Position numbers and translations under genes: made by a program
Notes under the pieces: generated by a model
Seen by the model: only the letters and a program-made list of their open reading frames with translations
Told to the model about the DNA's origin: nothing
Databases searched by the model: none
DNA from: Butyrivibrio sp. CAG:318
GTDB lineage: Bacteria > Bacillota > Clostridia > Lachnospirales > Lachnospiraceae
Direction: 5' to 3'
Length of the DNA: 23,012 bases
NCBI GenBank assembly: GCA_000431815.1
Contig: FR889209.1
Span: 1 to 23,012 of the forward strand
Part shown: piece by piece, positions 8,660-14,742 of the stretch
How the letters are laid out: the number at the start of each line of letters is the position of its first letter
Numbering within the stretch: the first letter of the stretch is position 1

Positions 8660-8845
8660 GTTGATAAGTATGATAAACCCCGAAAATAAAGCATTTATCA
8701 AAATAAAAACCATGTGGAAAAGTTATTAAGTTATTAAGAAAAACTGTTAAGTTATCCACATAATAGTAAAATATAATATCATGATAAAAAGTTAATTATC
8801 AGTTATCCGTATGTTATCCACAAAATACTGTTGAAAGAGTTTCTT

Positions 8846-8859
8846 CCTATTATAATAGG
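8846..8859. repeat. 14-bp perfect palindrome after dnaA
   Basis: CCTATTATAATAGG lies nine bases beyond the dnaA stop codon. It has no following T-run on either strand, so it is not a normal terminator. The core carries TATAAT on the minus strand, so it may instead be a -10 element for dnaN, though no good -35 is in place. Confidence 0.5.
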
Positions 8860-8868
8860 GTCATGTGT

Positions 8869-10230
8869 TTAAGAAGGATTAATCTTCTTGGTTATTATAT
8901 CTACGGTGTTTTTGAGTGATTCATTGCTATTCATATCCTTAGCAATTTTATCCACACCGTATTTGATAGTGGAATGATCTCTTTTACCCATATAATTACC
9001 GATAGTCTCATAAGGAACATCTGTCATGGAACGGCAGAGATACATTGCAATCTGTCTCGGGTATGCTATTTCATTACTTCTCTTCTGGGAAGATATGTCA
9101 GCAGTTGTAATTCCAAAATGCTCAGCAACAATCTGAATGATTAAATCAGGTGTAATTTCTCTATGAGCATTAGGAGATATAATATCCTTAAGAACATTCT
9201 CGGCAAATTCCATATTAATTTCACTTCTGGTAAGCTTTGAGTATGCGACAAGCTTATTAAGTGAACCCTCCAGTTCACGGATATTTGATTTAACATTGGT
9301 TGCAATATAGTCGAGTATGGAATTGTCGACATTATAACCTTCCAGTTCCTCTTTCTTGCGTAAAATTGCCATTCTCGTCTCATAGTTAGGAGGAGAGATA
9401 TCTACTATAAGTCCCCATTCAAATCTTGAACGGAGTCTCTCTTCAAGAGTCTCAAAATCCTTGGGAGGGCGGTCGGAAGATATGATAATCTGTTTCTTGG
9501 CTTCCCTTAATGTATTAAATGTATGGAAAAATTCGTCCTGCGTACTTTCCTTACCGACAATAAACTGGATATCATCGATTAAGAGAACATCTACATTACG
9601 ATATTTTTCACGGAAATTCTTATTACTTGTATTCTTCTCTGTCCTGATAGACTCAATAAGTTCATTGGTAAATACTTCAGAAGTGACATATTTAACCTTG
9701 AGAGAAGAATTCTGTTGTATGATGAAGTTACCTATCGCCTGCATAAGATGGGTCTTTCCAAGACCTACTCCTCCATATATAAAAAGAGGATTATAAATCT
9801 CTCCCGGAGATTCCGATACAGCAAGAGATGCAGCATGGGCAATGTTATTATTCTCACCGACAACAAAAGTATCGAAAGTATATTTAGGATTAATTCCGGT
9901 ATCCTGATAATCAACAGAAGTATTCAAAGAAGGCTTAGGTGCAGATGCCTGCTTTGGAATATTATCAACGTCATCAGCCGATATGAACTTAATATCAACT
10001 TCATGATCCATAACCTCAGATATGGTAACCTTAAGAGGTGTGGTATACCGCTTTTCAATAATTTTAAGGCCTGTCTGTTTCTCAGGAACGATAATGGTTA
10101 CAATATCATTATCATATGAATAGACCTCTAAAGGGAGAATCCAGGTCTTGAATGAAACGTCGGCGATATCAAAGTCCGCTTTCATAATATTCAATATATC
10201 AGTCCATTTGCTTTTAAGTTCTTCTAACAT
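8869..10230 (-). CDS. dnaA: Chromosomal replication initiator protein DnaA
   Basis: DnaA (453 residues from this start) is the AAA+ initiator that binds DnaA boxes and melts oriC. Counting from the GTG three codons further upstream: domain I covers about 1-85; a linker 86-115; Walker A GGVGLGKT 156-163; Walker B LLIDDIQF 219-226; sensor I region 251-259; EERLRSRFEWG 266-276; sensor II region NIRELEGSLNKL 319-330; and the domain IV DNA-binding signature DHSTIKYGVDKI 421-432. I chose the ATG at 10230 because GGAG (10242-10239) is eight bases before it, whereas the upstream GTG at 10239 overlaps that GGAG. The gene has its own promoter and lies next to oriC. The final codons contain a perfect DnaA box at 8948-8956. 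Confidence 0.98.
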   Translation of the reverse strand: MLEELKSKWTDILNIMKADFDIADVSFKTWILPLEVYSYDNDIVTIIVPEKQTGLKIIEKRYTTPLKVTISEVMDHEVDIKFISADDVDNIPKQASAPKPSLNTSVDYQDTGINPKYTFDTFVVGENNNIAHAASLAVSESPGEIYNPLFIYGGVGLGKTHLMQAIGNFIIQQNSSLKVKYVTSEVFTNELIESIRTEKNTSNKNFREKYRNVDVLLIDDIQFIVGKESTQDEFFHTFNTLREAKKQIIISSDRPPKDFETLEERLRSRFEWGLIVDISPPNYETRMAILRKKEELEGYNVDNSILDYIATNVKSNIRELEGSLNKLVAYSKLTRSEINMEFAENVLKDIISPNAHREITPDLIIQIVAEHFGITTADISSQKRSNEIAYPRQIAMYLCRSMTDVPYETIGNYMGKRDHSTIKYGVDKIAKDMNSNESLKNTVDIITKKINPS

Positions 10231-10238
10231 CAATTTCA

Positions 10239-10242
10239 CTCC
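10239..10242 (-). promoter_or_regulatory. Ribosome binding site that decides the dnaA start
   Basis: GGAG at 10242-10239 is separated by eight bases from the ATG at 10230. The in-frame GTG at 10239-10237 shares its first base with this site and so cannot be started from it. Confidence 0.75.
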
Positions 10243-10280
10243 AAAATACTTCTAAAAATACTAAACGCATTCTCCATACT

Positions 10281-10309
10281 ATTTTATCGCATTTAAACAA
10301 AATTTTCAA
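10281..10309 (-). promoter_or_regulatory. Sigma-A promoter of dnaA
   Basis: On the minus strand TTGAAA (10309-10304) and TAAAAT (10286-10281) are separated by 17 bases. Transcription should start near 10274, giving a leader of about 44 bases before the dnaA ATG. DnaA-box-like and perfect boxes lie further upstream (10358-10474), which would allow autoregulation by DnaA. Confidence 0.75.
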
Positions 10310-10354
10310 TCTTTTATAAAATATATCCTAAAATTTGTTTTTGACTTAATATGG

Positions 10355-10388
10355 GGCTGTTGATAAGTTATAAACATTATTAACAGCC
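10355..10388. repeat. Inverted repeat in the origin upstream of dnaA
   Basis: The arms GGCTGTTGATAA (10355-10366) and TTATTAACAGCC (10377-10388) match at 11 of 12 positions around a 10-base spacer. The left arm contains a DnaA-box-like TTATCAACA on the minus strand. No T-run follows on either strand, so a terminator role is unlikely. Confidence 0.7.
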
Positions 10389-10442
10389 TAAGAATAAGGA
10401 TTAGGGGATAAAATAGAAAGTTTTAAACAAGTTATCAATGCA

Positions 10443-10474
10443 TTATCCACAAGTTATCCACAATTTGTTGATAA
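10443..10474. promoter_or_regulatory. DnaA box cluster between dnaA and rpmH
   Basis: TTATCCACA occurs on the plus strand at 10443-10451 and 10454-10462, one helical turn apart. A one-mismatch box TTATCAACA follows on the minus strand at 10474-10466. The cluster lies between the divergent dnaA and rpmH promoters. Confidence 0.88.
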
Positions 10475-10533
10475 CATTATGTAAACATGTATTTGGCATA
10501 AAATAATTAATTAAGAAAAAAGTCAGGTTTTTC

Positions 10534-10562
10534 TTGACTTTAAGGCATCTTTCTAATAAAAT
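10534..10562 (+). promoter_or_regulatory. Sigma-A promoter of rpmH
   Basis: TTGACT (10534-10539) and TAAAAT (10557-10562) are 17 bases apart. Transcription is expected near 10569, about 44 bases before the rpmH ATG. Overlapping inverted repeats cover the -35: AAGAAAAA/TTTTTCTT and AAGTCA/TGACTT. Confidence 0.8.
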
Positions 10563-10612
10563 GAGAATGATGTTCTATAGATACATCAATAAAATACAGG
10601 AGGTGAATCAAT

Positions 10613-10747
10613 ATGAAGATGACATTTCAGCCTAAGAAGAAATCAAGATCAAGAGTTCATGGTTTCAGAAAGAGAATGAGTACTGCCGGCGGAAGAAAGG
10701 TTTTAGCAGCAAGAAGAGCTAAAGGCAGAAAAGTTTTATCAGCATAG
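10613..10747 (+). CDS. rpmH: 50S ribosomal protein L34
   Basis: This 44-residue, strongly basic protein is bL34: it opens MKMTFQPKKKSRSRVHGFRK and continues RMSTAGGRKVLAARRAKGRK, both diagnostic of the family. L34 sits in the 50S subunit bound to 23S rRNA. The ribosome binding site AGGAGGTGA (10598-10606) is nearly full consensus, six bases before the ATG, consistent with high expression. It is the first plus-strand gene beyond oriC, with its own promoter. A terminator-like hairpin begins at its stop codon, so most transcripts may end before rnpA. Confidence 0.98.
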   Translation: MKMTFQPKKKSRSRVHGFRKRMSTAGGRKVLAARRAKGRKVLSA

Positions 10748-10774
10748 GCCGCAGATAATGTGGCCTTTTATTAT
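10747..10774 (+). terminator. Terminator or attenuator between rpmH and rnpA
   Basis: GGCCGCA (10747-10753) pairs with TGTGGCC (10759-10765) through a five-base loop and is followed by TTTTATTAT. The stem begins at the last base of the rpmH stop codon. A second small hairpin (TATCCC/GGGATA, 10772-10787) precedes the rnpA ribosome binding site. As rnpA has no obvious promoter, this is probably a partial terminator that sets the L34 to RnpA ratio. Confidence 0.65.
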
Positions 10775-10803
10775 CCCTGAAGGGATATAGGAAAGGATTA
10801 TAC

Positions 10804-11154
10804 ATGGGCAGATATGAATCTTTGAAAAATAACAGGGATTTTCAGTCGGTTTACAGGGCGGGAAAGTCCTATGCCAACAAGTATCTGGTTATGTACATTT
10901 TGGAGAACCGAACGGATATGAACCGCGTGGGAATATCTGTGAGTAAAAAGGTCGGGAACAGTATCGTCCGACACCGGTTGACACGGGTTATCCGTGAATG
11001 TGTCCGGTTAAACAGTGAATGTATTAAGTCAGGATATGACATTGTCATTGTAGCCAGGGTTAATCTTAAAGGAAAAGGATATGCTGAGTGTTCAAGTGCT
11101 TTTATGCATTTGTGCAGACTTCATCATATTATGGTTAAACCGGAAGGCGAGTGA
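10804..11154 (+). CDS. rnpA: Ribonuclease P protein component
   Basis: RnpA (116 residues) is the protein cofactor of RNase P, which removes 5' leaders from pre-tRNAs. The basic helix KKVGNSIVRHRLTRVIRE at 48-65 is the family signature; the usual RNRxKR core is RHRLTR here (H57 for N, T60 for K). The N-terminal KNNRDFQSVYRAGKSYANK (8-26) is also typical. The rest is short and ends without extension. AGGAAAGG lies before the ATG. It follows rpmH through a terminator-like hairpin and its stop codon is five bases from the yidD ATG, in the conserved rpmH-rnpA-yidD-yidC order. Confidence 0.96.
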   Translation: MGRYESLKNNRDFQSVYRAGKSYANKYLVMYILENRTDMNRVGISVSKKVGNSIVRHRLTRVIRECVRLNSECIKSGYDIVIVARVNLKGKGYAECSSAFMHLCRLHHIMVKPEGE

Positions 11155-11159
11155 TTATT

Positions 11160-11372
11160 ATGAAGAAAATATTAATTGCAATGGTAAGGTTTTATCAGAA
11201 ATATATATCACCGTTAAAAAAACACGGAACATGTATCTATACACCCACATGCTCCCAATATGCAATAGAAGCTATTCAGAAGTACGGAGCTCTTAAGGGT
11301 GGTATTATGGCCATATGGAGAATTTTAAGATGTAATCCTTTTGCCAAAGGAGGATATGATCCGGTTCCATAG
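11160..11372 (+). CDS. yidD: Membrane protein insertion efficiency factor YidD
   Basis: This 70-residue protein matches YidD, a small membrane-associated factor that assists YidC-dependent insertion. An amphipathic N-terminal helix (MKKILIAMVRFYQKYISPL) is followed by the diagnostic CIYTPTCSQYA at 25-35, with a further C58 in RCNPF and the terminal GGYDPVP. I chose the ATG at 11160; an in-frame GTG at 11151 overlaps the rnpA stop codon and has no usable ribosome binding site. GGAAGG lies about 12 bases before the ATG. It is followed after 26 bases by yidC. Confidence 0.95.
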   Translation: MKKILIAMVRFYQKYISPLKKHGTCIYTPTCSQYAIEAIQKYGALKGGIMAIWRILRCNPFAKGGYDPVP

Positions 11373-11398
11373 GGCATACAGTTATTAAGGAGACATAT

Positions 11399-12634
11399 AT
11401 GATTTTTTTAACACAGGAAACAGGATTCCTTAAGCCGATAGCATGGCTCCTTGGCCAGATATTCAATTTCCTTTTCTTATTTGTTGAGAAAATAGGAATT
11501 CCTAATATCGGATTATGTGTTATTTTATTTACTATCATTGTCAGACTTATCATGATGCCTCTTACTATTAAGCAGCAGAAGTTCTCAAAGCTGTCTAATA
11601 TGATGAATCCTGAGATTCAGGCTATTCAGGCAAAATATAAAGATAAGAAAGACAACGAGTCAATGATGAAGATGAACGCTGAGACAAAGGCTGTTTATGA
11701 GAAGTACGGTACTTCTCCGACAGGCGGATGTCTCGTAATGCTCATCCAGCTTCCGATTATGTTTGCTCTTTACAGAGTAATCTATAAGATTCCGGGATAT
11801 GTAAGTTCAATCAAGGCTATCTGCAGTAATATCTATGACAAGATTTCTTCAGTCAATGGATGGCAGGATATTCTTGAAAAAAATGACATTACTGGTCTCG
11901 GAGATACCGCAAATTCGTTTATAGATAAGATTTATACTTTTTCCTCATCTACATGGAATAAGATAACCGGAATAAGTGAATTTTCATCGGTATCGGGGGC
12001 TGTAGCAGAAGAATCGGACAAGCTTCAGCATATTACCAATTTCTTCGGAATTAACCTTACACAGGCACCGGGATGGAAATGGAGTCTGGCTCTTCTCATT
12101 CCTCTCCTCGCCGGTCTTACACAGTGGTTAAGTTCCAAGCTTATGGAGAATAAGAATACGACATCCAATGATTCCCAGCAGCCGGGTATGGCAGGATCAA
12201 TGAAAGTTATGAATACGGTTATGCCTATTATGTCAGCATTTTTCTGTATTACTTTCCCTGCATGTATCGGTGTTTACTGGATTACAAGCTCGGTTGTACA
12301 GATTGTACAACAGATTATTATTAACAATAAGATGAATCATGTTGATGTTGAACAGATGGTTCAGGCAAATATTGATAAGCTTAATGCAAAGCGTGCCAAG
12401 AAGGGACTTCCTCCTAAGAAAATAACCAATACGGCAACAGCATATGTTGAACAGGTTAAGAAGCAGGAAGCACGTGTGGAACGCAAGGAACAGCGTGACG
12501 AAGAGATTAAGAAAGCAACTGATTATTACAAAAATACTACCGCCAAGCCGGGAAGCCTTGCAGCCAAGGCTAACATGGTTAAGATGTTTAACGAAAAAAA
12601 CAACAGCGGCAGGGATGATAACAAAAAAGAATAG
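11399..12634 (+). CDS. yidC: Membrane protein insertase YidC/Oxa1/SpoIIIJ family
   Basis: This 411-residue protein is a YidC-family insertase that places proteins into the cytoplasmic membrane alone or with SecYEG. Likely membrane segments are at about 12-30, 36-57, 110-129, 227-247 and 269-306. The conserved hydrophilic-groove arginine is R49 in TIIVRLIMMPLT, and the cytoplasmic hairpin 58-105 follows it. There is no lipobox, unlike Bacillus SpoIIIJ. The external loop between segments 3 and 4 is long (about 130-225). The C-terminal tail from 308 is long and highly charged, as in YidC forms that bind ribosomes directly. AAGGAG precedes the ATG. It is followed by jag after 11 bases, the usual pairing. 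Confidence 0.96.
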   Translation: MIFLTQETGFLKPIAWLLGQIFNFLFLFVEKIGIPNIGLCVILFTIIVRLIMMPLTIKQQKFSKLSNMMNPEIQAIQAKYKDKKDNESMMKMNAETKAVYEKYGTSPTGGCLVMLIQLPIMFALYRVIYKIPGYVSSIKAICSNIYDKISSVNGWQDILEKNDITGLGDTANSFIDKIYTFSSSTWNKITGISEFSSVSGAVAEESDKLQHITNFFGINLTQAPGWKWSLALLIPLLAGLTQWLSSKLMENKNTTSNDSQQPGMAGSMKVMNTVMPIMSAFFCITFPACIGVYWITSSVVQIVQQIIINNKMNHVDVEQMVQANIDKLNAKRAKKGLPPKKITNTATAYVEQVKKQEARVERKEQRDEEIKKATDYYKNTTAKPGSLAAKANMVKMFNEKNNSGRDDNKKE

Positions 12635-12645
12635 AGGGATATCTT

Positions 12646-13272
12646 ATGGAGAAAATTGAAGTTACGGGCAAAACCGTTGAAGAAGCATTAACCAATGCTT
12701 TACTTAAGCTCGAGACTACAAGTGATAAGGTAGAATATGAGGTACTTGAAAAAGGTTCCTCAGGAATCCTCGGTATCTTCAACAGCAAGCCGGCTAAGAT
12801 CCTTATATGGAAGAAAGCCACTATGGAAGATAACGTAAGAGATTTCCTTAACGATATTTTCGGTGCCATGAAAATGGAAGTTAAGATTGATATAACTATT
12901 GATAATGAAGAAGATACAGTTAATATCAATCTTTCAGGAGAAGATATGGGAGTTCTCATCGGTAAGAGAGGACAGACCCTTGATTCACTTCAGTACCTTG
13001 TAAGTCTTGTTGCTAATAAGGAAAGTGAGAAGTATTTCAGGGTTAAACTTGACACTGAGAACTACAGAGAGAGAAGAAAAGAAACTCTTGAATCACTTGC
13101 CAAGAATATAGCATACAGAGTTAAGAGAACAAGAAAACCGGTTTCACTTGAGCCGATGAATCCTTATGAGAGAAGAATTATTCATTCAACTCTTCAGAAT
13201 GATAAATATGTATCAACCAAGAGCGAAGGTGAAGAACCTTTCAGACATGTTGTTGTATTTATGAAAAAGTAA
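12646..13272 (+). CDS. jag: RNA-binding protein Jag / KhpB / EloR
   Basis: This 208-residue protein has the three-part Jag arrangement: an N-terminal Jag_N domain (1-50, with GSSGILGIFNSKPAK), a KH domain whose GxxG loop is GKRG at 106-109, and a C-terminal R3H domain with R176-x3-H180. In other Firmicutes it forms an RNA-binding complex with KhpA that affects cell elongation and division. The linker region is shorter than in streptococcal EloR. It lies 11 bases after yidC and is closed by a strong terminator, so rpmH to jag forms one transcription unit. Confidence 0.95.
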   Translation: MEKIEVTGKTVEEALTNALLKLETTSDKVEYEVLEKGSSGILGIFNSKPAKILIWKKATMEDNVRDFLNDIFGAMKMEVKIDITIDNEEDTVNINLSGEDMGVLIGKRGQTLDSLQYLVSLVANKESEKYFRVKLDTENYRERRKETLESLAKNIAYRVKRTRKPVSLEPMNPYERRIIHSTLQNDKYVSTKSEGEEPFRHVVVFMKK

Positions 13273-13277
13273 TTTTT

Positions 13278-13311
13278 AGGGATGTGAGATACTTCACATC
13301 CCTTTTACTTT
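13278..13311 (+). terminator. Strong intrinsic terminator after jag
   Basis: AGGGATGTGA (13278-13287) pairs perfectly with TCACATCCCT (13294-13303) through a six-base loop and is followed by TTTACTTTG. It ends the rpmH-jag unit five bases past the jag stop codon. Confidence 0.9.
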
Positions 13312-13333
13312 GTAGTAAAATAGTTAATAGTAT
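13304..13333 (+). promoter_or_regulatory. Possible promoter of the mnmE operon
   Basis: TTTACT (13304-13309) and TAGTAT (13328-13333) are 18 bases apart, just behind the jag terminator. Transcription would start near 13340, immediately before the AAGGAG of mnmE (13344-13349). The hexamers are weak, but the terminator implies that a promoter is needed here. Confidence 0.4.
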
Positions 13334-13353
13334 GGGATTTTGTAAGGAGCATT

Positions 13354-14730
13354 ATGATTAAAGAAACTATTGCAGCAATTGCAACCGGAATGTCTAACTC
13401 CGGAATAGGAATAATAAGAATGAGCGGACCGGAAGCAATAAGCATTGCTGACGGGATTTTTGTATCTGCAAGGAAGAATTTCAAGCTGTCAGAAGCAGCG
13501 ACGCATACGGTACATTATGGCAATATAGTATATGAAGATAATATAATAGATGAGGTGCTCATTATTATTATGAAGGCGCCGAACAGTTACACAAGGGAAG
13601 ATGTTGTGGAAATAGACTGTCATGGCGGCGTATATGTGATGAAAAAGATTCTGGACATTCTTATCAAAAGCGGGGCGAGGACTGCAGAACCCGGAGAATT
13701 TACCAAAAGGGCTTTTTTAAACGGAAGAATAGATCTGACACAGGCGGAAGCTGTTATTGACATAATCAATTCCAAAAATAAATATGCACTCAGTAATTCC
13801 GTAAAGCTCTTAAACGGTAAATTATCGGAGCAGATAACGGAAATCAGGAAGGACCTTATTAACAATATAGCTTATATAGAAGCGGCTCTTGATGATCCTG
13901 AGCATATTTCTTTGGATAATTATGGGGATAAATTGTTGATAACTGTGGATAACTATATTGATAAAGTGGATAACCTTATAAAAACTGTTGATAACGGCAA
14001 GATTTTTACACAGGGAGTCAAGACAGTTATAATTGGAAAGCCAAATGCCGGAAAATCGAGCATTTTAAATATACTTGCCGGATATGACCGCGCAATAGTT
14101 ACGGATATAGCCGGTACGACAAGAGATACAATAGAGGAACAGATTAATCTTGCGGGAATTACACTTAATCTTGTAGATACCGCCGGAATCAGAAATACAA
14201 AAGATATTGTTGAGGAGATTGGCGTAAATAAGGCCAAAGAACTTGTTGAAGAAGCCGACCTTATTCTTTATGTTGTGGATTCATCTACTGAACTTGATGA
14301 GAATGATTATAATATTCTTAATATAATTAAAAACCGTAAAACAGTGATACTTCTTAATAAATCAGATCTTGATACGGTAACTGATGCAGACAGTATATCT
14401 AAAATTACAGATAGTAAGATCATCTCAGTCTCGGCAAAGGATAATACCGGACTGGACGAGCTGTCGGAAACCATTGTCAAACTTTTTGCGTCAGGCGAGA
14501 TAGATTATAATGATGAAGTGTATGTATCCGGTGAACGCAATAAAGAAGCACTCGAGGAGACACTGGAGAGTCTTAAGCTTGTAAAAAAGAGTATTAACGA
14601 AGGCCTTCCGGAGGATTTTTACACAATTGATTTAATGAATGCTTATGAACAGTTAGGTAAAATAACAGGTGAATCGGTTGAAGATGATCTTGTAAATGAA
14701 ATTTTCAGTAAATTCTGCATGGGCAAATAA
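13354..14730 (+). CDS. mnmE: tRNA modification GTPase MnmE
   Basis: MnmE (458 residues) works with MnmG to build the 5-carboxymethylaminomethyl group on the wobble uridine of several tRNAs, using GTP hydrolysis. The N-terminal tetrahydrofolate-binding domain covers about 1-118. The inserted G domain has G1 GKPNAGKS 228-235, the G2 GTTRDT region 254-259, G3 DTAG 275-278 and G4 NKSD 335-338. The C-terminal motif is FCMGK (454-458; usually FCIGK), with the conserved cysteine. AAGGAG precedes the ATG. It starts a new unit after the jag terminator and is followed by mnmG after 12 bases. The helical linker at residues 190-215 is coded by DNA that carries a cluster of DnaA-box-like sites. Confidence 0.97.
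   Translation: MIKETIAAIATGMSNSGIGIIRMSGPEAISIADGIFVSARKNFKLSEAATHTVHYGNIVYEDNIIDEVLIIIMKAPNSYTREDVVEIDCHGGVYVMKKILDILIKSGARTAEPGEFTKRAFLNGRIDLTQAEAVIDIINSKNKYALSNSVKLLNGKLSEQITEIRKDLINNIAYIEAALDDPEHISLDNYGDKLLITVDNYIDKVDNLIKTVDNGKIFTQGVKTVIIGKPNAGKSSILNILAGYDRAIVTDIAGTTRDTIEEQINLAGITLNLVDTAGIRNTKDIVEEIGVNKAKELVEEADLILYVVDSSTELDENDYNILNIIKNRKTVILLNKSDLDTVTDADSISKITDSKIISVSAKDNTGLDELSETIVKLFASGEIDYNDEVYVSGERNKEALEETLESLKLVKKSINEGLPEDFYTIDLMNAYEQLGKITGESVEDDLVNEIFSKFCMGK
13923..13994 (-). promoter_or_regulatory. Cluster of DnaA-box-like sites inside mnmE
   Basis: On the minus strand six 9-mers resemble TTATCCACA: TTATCCCCA (13931-13923), TTATCAACA (13942-13934), a perfect TTATCCACA (13952-13944), TTATCAATA (13964-13956), TTATCCACT (13973-13965) and TTATCAACA (13994-13986). 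All share one orientation, with start spacings of 11, 10, 12, 9 and 21 bases. The boxes come from more than one codon phase, so the repeated VDN residues explain only some of them. Binding by DnaA is inference. Confidence 0.6.
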
Positions 14731-14742
14731 CAGGAGAAACAG

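Larger units (their letters stand above)
8577..8868. other. oriC: oriC, dnaA-dnaN part (unwinding region)
   Basis: This gene-free stretch has perfect DnaA boxes TTATCCACA on the plus strand at 8752-8760 and 8814-8822, a perfect one on the minus strand at 8651-8659, a one-mismatch box TTTTCCACA on the minus strand at 8713-8721, and a weaker TTATCCGTA at 8803-8811. Two copies of TTATTAAG lie at 8724-8740. A DnaA-trio and AT-rich unwinding segment follow the 8651 box. This corresponds to the incC part of the B. subtilis origin. A further perfect DnaA box (8948-8956) lies inside the 3' end of dnaA. Confidence 0.9.
10231..10612. other. oriC: oriC, dnaA-rpmH part with divergent promoters
   Basis: This 382-base gene-free stretch is where coding direction flips from minus to plus. 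It holds the dnaA promoter (minus), the rpmH promoter (plus), two perfect DnaA boxes 11 bases apart (10443 and 10454), one-mismatch boxes TTATCAACA on the minus strand at 10358-10366 and 10466-10474, and a 12-bp-arm inverted repeat at 10355-10388. It corresponds to the incAB part of the B. subtilis origin. No ORF of note is present. Confidence 0.9.

Noticed and set aside
8722..8740. Tandem TTATTAAG copies as origin iterons
   Set aside because: Only two short AT-rich copies are present; they fit weak DnaA boxes or chance as well as iterons.
9715..10119. 134-codon plus-strand ORF opposite dnaA
   Set aside because: It lies wholly within dnaA, whose motifs are unambiguous, and its composition (many Ile, Arg, Tyr, Asn) is typical of an antisense reading.
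11151..11159. GTG at 11151 as the yidD start
   Set aside because: It overlaps the rnpA stop codon and has no ribosome binding site at a usable distance; the ATG at 11160 gives the normal YidD N-terminus.
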